Below, in pieces: positions 39,866 to 44,417 of a stretch of DNA of 44,417 bases. The stretch is from an uncultured Neomegalonema sp. (GTDB lineage Bacteria > Pseudomonadota > Alphaproteobacteria > Rhodobacterales > Rhodobacteraceae). The stretch is taken from NCBI GenBank assembly GCA_938034615.1, contig CALHLW010000081.1, positions 1 through 44,417 on the forward strand, read 5' to 3'. Both the position numbers and the translations under genes were made by a program. Within the stretch, counting starts at the first letter, position 1; each line of letters starts with the position of its first letter. The notes under the pieces were generated by a model that worked only from the letters and a program-made list of their open reading frames with translations, ran no database searches and was not told the DNA's origin.

Positions 39866-40669
39866 ATGTCCGATCCCCTTGCTCTGACCGCACTCGACCG
39901 TATCCTGCGGCCCCTCATGCGCCTCGCCATGGCGCGAGGGATCGGGTTTCCGGCCTTGGCGGACAGGCTGAAGACGCTCTATGTTCAAGAGGCTGCGGCA
40001 CTGTTCGTGGCGCGGGGCGAGAAGGTGACTGACAGTCGCATCGCCTTGCTGACCGGGCTACAACGCCGCGAGGTCAAGGCCCGGCGCGGGAGTGAGCCGC
40101 CCTCCGGGCAGAGCGCAGGGGTTCTGCCGCGCATCATTGCCCGCTGGAGGGCCGGGACGCCCTATGCCGAAGGGACGGCACCGCGTCCGTTGCCCCGGCG
40201 TGGGGAGGGATCGTTCGAGGCTCTCGTGGCTGAAATCAGCCGTGATATGCACCCGCGCAGTGCGCTCGATGGGCTGCTGCAACTCGGCTCGGTGTCGGTC
40301 GACCACGAGGACCGGGTCGTGCTGGAGAAGACCGCCCTTCTTCCGGCGGCGGATGAGGCGGCGCTGCTCGATTACATGGCGGCGAATTTGGGCGATCATG
40401 CCGAGGCGGCGGTGGCCAATGTCCTCATCGCCCCTGATTCTGGCCCGTTCTATGAGCGGGCGGTGCATTACAATCATCTGTCCGAAGACTCGCTCGCCAC
40501 GCTCGACGCCACGGCGCGCAAGGCGCAGGATGCGGTGCTGCACCAGCTCAGTGCCGAGGCGCTGGCCTTGCAAAAGAAAGATCGTGAGGCGGGGGCGGTA
40601 ACGGGGCGGTTTCGCCTAGGAGCCTATATCTACCGTGAAGCGGCCCATTCACCGGAGGATGAGGGATGA
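39866..40669 (+). CDS. DUF6502 family protein
   Basis: LTALDRILRPLMRLAMARGIGFPALADRLKTLYVQEAAALF...KVTDSRIALLTGLQRREVKARR. Confidence 0.75.
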   Translation: MSDPLALTALDRILRPLMRLAMARGIGFPALADRLKTLYVQEAAALFVARGEKVTDSRIALLTGLQRREVKARRGSEPPSGQSAGVLPRIIARWRAGTPYAEGTAPRPLPRRGEGSFEALVAEISRDMHPRSALDGLLQLGSVSVDHEDRVVLEKTALLPAADEAALLDYMAANLGDHAEAAVANVLIAPDSGPFYERAVHYNHLSEDSLATLDATARKAQDAVLHQLSAEALALQKKDREAGAVTGRFRLGAYIYREAAHSPEDEG

Positions 40670-40842
40670 GATTGGTTCTCGCGCTGCTGCTCGCCGTTGC
40701 CATTACGGCCTGTGCCGCCAAGACGCCTTTGCCGCTGCCCGATGATCCTTGTGCCAGTGTGCCGGGGGAGGATGCGGTGGATGGCGGTATCGGGGGAACG
40801 GGCAAGGGGGTCGCGGCGGATTGTGGCAATGCGTTCCTGTGA
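40666..40842 (+). CDS. Small lipoprotein (58 aa) with GGIGGTG motif; not in the supplied ORF track
   Basis: ATGA overlap with the DUF6502 stop; MRLVLALLLAVAITACAAKTPLPLPDDPCASVPGEDAVDGGIGGTGKGVAADCGNAFL*. Confidence 0.65.
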   Translation: MRLVLALLLAVAITACAAKTPLPLPDDPCASVPGEDAVDGGIGGTGKGVAADCGNAFL

Positions 40843-41555
40843 GGCGTGGGGTCTTTCTCTTCGTGCTGCTGTTGTTGGGACAGGGCGCTGAGGCGCAGGA
40901 TCGTAAGCTCGGGACCGTTGGCCTCGAAGATCGCCGCATCGCGACCGATCCACGTTTTGCCGCCGTTGGCAGGCTTAATCTCGCGGGTACGGGGTTTTGC
41001 AGCGCGACATTGATCGCGCCCGCCTTGGCGCTGACCGCCGCCCATTGCCTGTTCCACAAGCGCACCGGTAAGCCGATCCCGCCTGACCGCATCCATTTCG
41101 TTGCCGGATTTCGCAAGGGCAAGTACCTCGCGCATCGGCGGGGGAGCGCGGTTTCGGTGCACGAGGGGTTTGTTCCGGGCGTGGCGACCGTGGCGGCGAT
41201 GCGCCATGATGTGGGGCTTGTGATCCTCGAAAAACCCATTCCCGAAACGACGATCCGGCCAATCCCCCTCGACCGCACGACGAAAAGCGTGCGGCTGACG
41301 GTGCCGCTGACGGTCGTTTCCTATGCCCGCGACAGAGCTTATCTGCCGAGCGTCGAGCGGGGCTGTGTCGTGAGGGCGGTGGAGGGGCGGTTGCTGTTCA
41401 CCGATTGCGATACGAATTTCGGCGCATCCGGCTCGCCTGTCCTGACCGAAAGAGGCGGAGCCTTGCGCGTTCTCGGGATCATCAGCGGGATTGCGACGGT
41501 GAAGGGAAATCTGCGCCGCACGGTGGCCGTGCGCGCGCATGAGAAGGCGGAATAG
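40839..41555 (+). CDS. Trypsin-like serine protease (secreted)
   Basis: GTG start overlapping the lipoprotein stop; signal VRRGVFLFVLLLLGQGAEAQ; FCSATLIAPALALTAAHCLF, DVGLVILEKPI, CDTNFGASGSPVL catalytic triad motifs. Confidence 0.88.
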   Translation: MRRGVFLFVLLLLGQGAEAQDRKLGTVGLEDRRIATDPRFAAVGRLNLAGTGFCSATLIAPALALTAAHCLFHKRTGKPIPPDRIHFVAGFRKGKYLAHRRGSAVSVHEGFVPGVATVAAMRHDVGLVILEKPIPETTIRPIPLDRTTKSVRLTVPLTVVSYARDRAYLPSVERGCVVRAVEGRLLFTDCDTNFGASGSPVLTERGGALRVLGIISGIATVKGNLRRTVAVRAHEKAE

Positions 41556-41558
41556 GCT

Positions 41559-42188
41559 TCAGTATTCCACGCCGATCTGGGCTTTGACGCCGGAGCGGAA
41601 CGGATGCTTGACCAGTTCCATCTCTGTCACGAGGTCGGCGATCTCGATCAGCTCTTCCTTGGCGTTGCGGCCCGTGAGGACCACATGGGTCATCTCAGGT
41701 TTTTCGTCCACGAGGAAGGCCACGACATCGGCAATGTCGATATAGTCGTAGCGCAAGGCGATGTTGATCTCGTCGAGCAGGACCATGGTGTTGCGCTCGT
41801 CGCGGATCAGTTCCTTGGATTTCTCCCATGCGGCCTGCGCCATTTCGGTGTCGCGGGCCTTGTCCTGGGTTTCCCAGGTGAAGCCTTCGCCCATGGTATG
41901 AAACGCGCATTTGTCGGCGAAATGTGATGTGATGAGGTCGCGTTCGCCGGTGGACATACCGCCCTTGATGAACTGCACGACGGCGCAGGGCATATCATGG
42001 GCAATGCAGCGGAAGATCATGCCGAAGGCAGCGGAGGACTTGCCCTTGCCCTTGCCGGTATGGACGATGACGAGGCCGCGCTTGTCGGTCTTGGTCGCCA
42101 TGATCTTGTCGCGCGCGGCCTTCTTCTTGGCCATCTTGCTCGCATGTTTGGCGAGGTCTTCGCCCGTGGCGGGGGTTTCGTCGGCCAT
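41559..42188 (-). CDS. cobO: Cob(I)yrinic acid a,c-diamide adenosyltransferase
   Basis: RGLVIVHTGKGKGKSSAAFGMIFRCIAHDMPCAVVQFIKGGMSTGERDLI; VLLDEINIALRYDYI; VVLTGRNAKEELIEIADLVTEM. Confidence 0.95.
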   Translation of the reverse strand: MADETPATGEDLAKHASKMAKKKAARDKIMATKTDKRGLVIVHTGKGKGKSSAAFGMIFRCIAHDMPCAVVQFIKGGMSTGERDLITSHFADKCAFHTMGEGFTWETQDKARDTEMAQAAWEKSKELIRDERNTMVLLDEINIALRYDYIDIADVVAFLVDEKPEMTHVVLTGRNAKEELIEIADLVTEMELVKHPFRSGVKAQIGVEY

Positions 42189-42202
42189 GGAGGCTCCTAG
42201 GG

Positions 42203-43624
42203 TCAGCGTAAGGCGAGAGGTTTGTTCTGTCCGCAGATGATCTGCGGGGCAGTCAGCGTCGCCGCCGCCGAAAGATCGGGCGGTGTGGTCAGGATCGACC
42301 GTCCCGAGCACAGCGTCAACTCCAGATCGGCATCTTCGAGAATTGCGAGGGCCTCGACCTCGCCGTTCTCGATCAGACGCACGGCATCTGTCCATTCGGC
42401 GCTGTCGCCATCCACCGCACTGCCCACGGCGCTGCCGATGCCGTAGGGGGTGGCGTCGATGGAGGCGAGATCGAGCGACGTATCCTGATCGGTGCCGAGG
42501 GTCGAGGGTTTGCCGGGGGTCGGGAAGAACCGTGCGCTCAGATCGCCGCCCGGTTCACGGGGGATGGTCACGTCCGGCGGGGCCACGGAGGCGGCGGTCG
42601 AGCCGGGCAGGACGGCGGCTTGCTGCACGTCGAAGGCTCGTTGTGGTTTCGCGCGGCGCGGCTTGGCGGTTGGCGAGGGTGTGCGGGCGAGGATGTAGGG
42701 TTTCAGGCCCGGTATCGGGGCGCGCTCTACCACGGGGCGTGGAGCAGGGGCCGGACGTGCGGAGGGCGGTGGCGGTGCAAGCGCCGCGACCTGACGCGGT
42801 TGCGGTGCAGCAGGAGTGGGCGCTACATCGGCGGGCTGAGGCGCAGGCGGCTGGGCAACTGCGCGGCGAGGTGCAGGTTCGCTTGGTCTGGTGTCGTTCG
42901 AGGTCGTCCGCGTGGCGAAGCGTCCCAGGATCGGACGGCGCTGCTGTGGCGGATTGGCGCGAGCCTGCCGCGAGTCGCCTCGACGGGACGCTGCCTGCGC
43001 CGCCCGCTCGCGGAGCGTGCGCTCGGCCACTGCCTCGGCGGCAAGCGCGGTCGCTTCTGCTTCGGCTGCCGCTGCCCGTGCAGCGTTCAGTTCGGCCTCG
43101 TCCGGCTCGTCGAGCACACGTTCCGACGCCGATGCGGCTTCGACCACTTCGAAGGGGGCGAACCCGCCCTCATAGTTCGGGTCCGCAGCTTCGCCTTGAC
43201 TGGCCGCCGCCCGCTGCCGGTTGCCGCCGCGTTTGAGGTTCTCAGCGCGAACGGTCTCGATCCGGGCCAGCAATTCGGCAAGGGCCGACCGTCGGGCGTC
43301 GGCCTCACGCCGGGCGTTTTCTGCCTGCATGATCTCGAAAAGCTCGGTTGACTCGAAGTCGTCATTCTCTGGCGGTGCGGCCTCTGCAAATGTGGCCTGT
43401 TCCAAGGGTATGACAGGAGGCGGGTTCGGCAGAACGGTCGCCCTCGGCGGCTGCGGCGCCCGCTGAATAATGTAGCTTTCCGAGACTGGTGGAGACGAAG
43501 CCGGAGGCGGCGTAGCTGGTATAGTGTAGACTGCCTGCCCGCCGCCGGACGGCGACCCGGCGCATCCCGCAAGGAAGCCGAGCGCGGCGAGAAAAATCGG
43601 AAAGCGGCTGCTTCGAAACGTCAT
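42203..43624 (-). CDS. Large Pro/Ala-rich predicted lipoprotein, unknown function
   Basis: FLAALGFLAGCAGSPSGGG lipobox; Ala/Glu/Arg-rich stretch then proline-rich linkers; globular-looking C-terminus ENGEVEALAILEDADLELTLCSGRSI. Confidence 0.75.
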   Translation of the reverse strand: MTFRSSRFPIFLAALGFLAGCAGSPSGGGQAVYTIPATPPPASSPPVSESYIIQRAPQPPRATVLPNPPPVIPLEQATFAEAAPPENDDFESTELFEIMQAENARREADARRSALAELLARIETVRAENLKRGGNRQRAAASQGEAADPNYEGGFAPFEVVEAASASERVLDEPDEAELNAARAAAAEAEATALAAEAVAERTLRERAAQAASRRGDSRQARANPPQQRRPILGRFATRTTSNDTRPSEPAPRRAVAQPPAPQPADVAPTPAAPQPRQVAALAPPPPSARPAPAPRPVVERAPIPGLKPYILARTPSPTAKPRRAKPQRAFDVQQAAVLPGSTAASVAPPDVTIPREPGGDLSARFFPTPGKPSTLGTDQDTSLDLASIDATPYGIGSAVGSAVDGDSAEWTDAVRLIENGEVEALAILEDADLELTLCSGRSILTTPPDLSAAATLTAPQIICGQNKPLALR

Positions 43625-43781
43625 GATCTGGCACTCTCGTCACTGTCTCCGCCTCTGCGGATCAAGTCTTGTGCCAAAATAAGCCCTGAACCGCGTATCG
43701 CAAGGGCGTTGAATGCAGAAGGGGATGGCGGTGAGCGCGGGGCGGCAATATTGCCACCCCGCACTGTGCGGATGGACGGTC

Positions 43782-44417
43782 TTACTGCCGCGCATCCAAT
43801 GACTTTGCCAGTCGTGCCAGTCCGACGAATTCGGCGCGATAGCCGAATGGGTCTTCGCCCTTGGCACCGTTCGCGAGTGCAATGGCATCATCCCACGCAT
43901 AGTCGGACAAGGCCGATAGCCCTTGCAGTTTTTGCCCGACTGCCGCCACGGCGATGGCAAAGCGAGCCTCGCGATCCACCGCATCGAGCGTGTCGACGGC
44001 ATCGTCCATCGTCACCGGACGGGTCTGGAGTGTGCTGGTGTCGGAATCGGGCAGTTTGTGCCGGATTTTGACAAAGGCCAACTCATCGCTCGCATTCTCT
44101 GACACGGTGCGTGCCTCAGTGCCATACCGCAGCGGATCGATGGTTTCAGCGGGCGAGCCTGCGGGGGTGATCTCGTAGATCGCCGTGACAGTATGGCCGG
44201 AGTTGATGTCGCCCGCATCGACCTTGTCATCGTTGAAGTCCTCGCGGTTCAGCGCGCGGGTTTCATAGCCGATCAGGCGATATTCGCTCACGGTCGCGGG
44301 GTTGAACTCGACCTGAATCTTCACGTCCTTGGCGATGGGCACCAGCGCGCCGCCCGCCTCGCCCGCCAGCACTTTGCGCGCCTCGGAGAGCGTGTCGATA
44401 TAGGCCGCGACGCCGTT
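43782..44417 (-). CDS. VWA-domain protein, YfbK-like C-terminal region (DUF3520) (partial, runs off window end)
   Basis: Open through the window end; KVLAGEAGGALVPIAKDVKIQVEFNPATVSEYRLIGYETRALNREDFNDDKVDAGDINSGHTVTAIYEI is characteristic. Confidence 0.88.
   Translation of the reverse strand, partial: NGVAAYIDTLSEARKVLAGEAGGALVPIAKDVKIQVEFNPATVSEYRLIGYETRALNREDFNDDKVDAGDINSGHTVTAIYEITPAGSPAETIDPLRYGTEARTVSENASDELAFVKIRHKLPDSDTSTLQTRPVTMDDAVDTLDAVDREARFAIAVAAVGQKLQGLSALSDYAWDDAIALANGAKGEDPFGYRAEFVGLARLAKSLDARQ

Noticed and set aside
43737-43762. GCGGGGCGGCAATATTGCCACCCCGC hairpin after the VWA gene
   Set aside because: Probably a terminator-like stem after the VWA gene; no T-run, so not called as a feature.

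Overview
High-GC window, most consistent with an alphaproteobacterium of Rhodobacteraceae type. This placement is inferred from gene content and order (nfu-tsaB-rimI, mucR-miaB-phoH-ybeY-CBS-lnt-HTH, glcDEF). Most of it is ordinary metabolic or housekeeping coding sequence. No rRNA, tRNA or CRISPR array was seen. Accessory content includes a UxaA/GntR divergent pair, an SLC13 permease and an orphan family-5 solute-binding protein. It also includes a hydrolase/Ldh/TmpA-TmpB-like (trimethylated aminoethylphosphonate)/acyl-CoA ligase run, a P450 and a secreted delta-class carbonic anhydrase. The points most worth a second look are: (1) a fossil C-terminus of a second delta-carbonic-anhydrase gene, overlapping the 3' end of an esterase gene next to a decayed IS5-type transposase and another truncated gene; (2) REP-like CCCCGGA...TCCGGGG hairpins in the leaders of three consecutive genes, including both tmp genes; (3) a 93-bp two-armed inverted repeat; (4) paired AATGTG-N7-CACAT operators between a lipoprotein gene and a DUF6502 operon; (5) a perfect Irr/ICE-like palindrome upstream of nfu; (6) a perfect 20-bp palindrome in the UxaA/GntR divergent promoter; (7) a DUF429 gene inside glcDEF. 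I did not identify a clearly new multi-gene defence or mobile system. All family calls are by eye from the translations; no database search was run.
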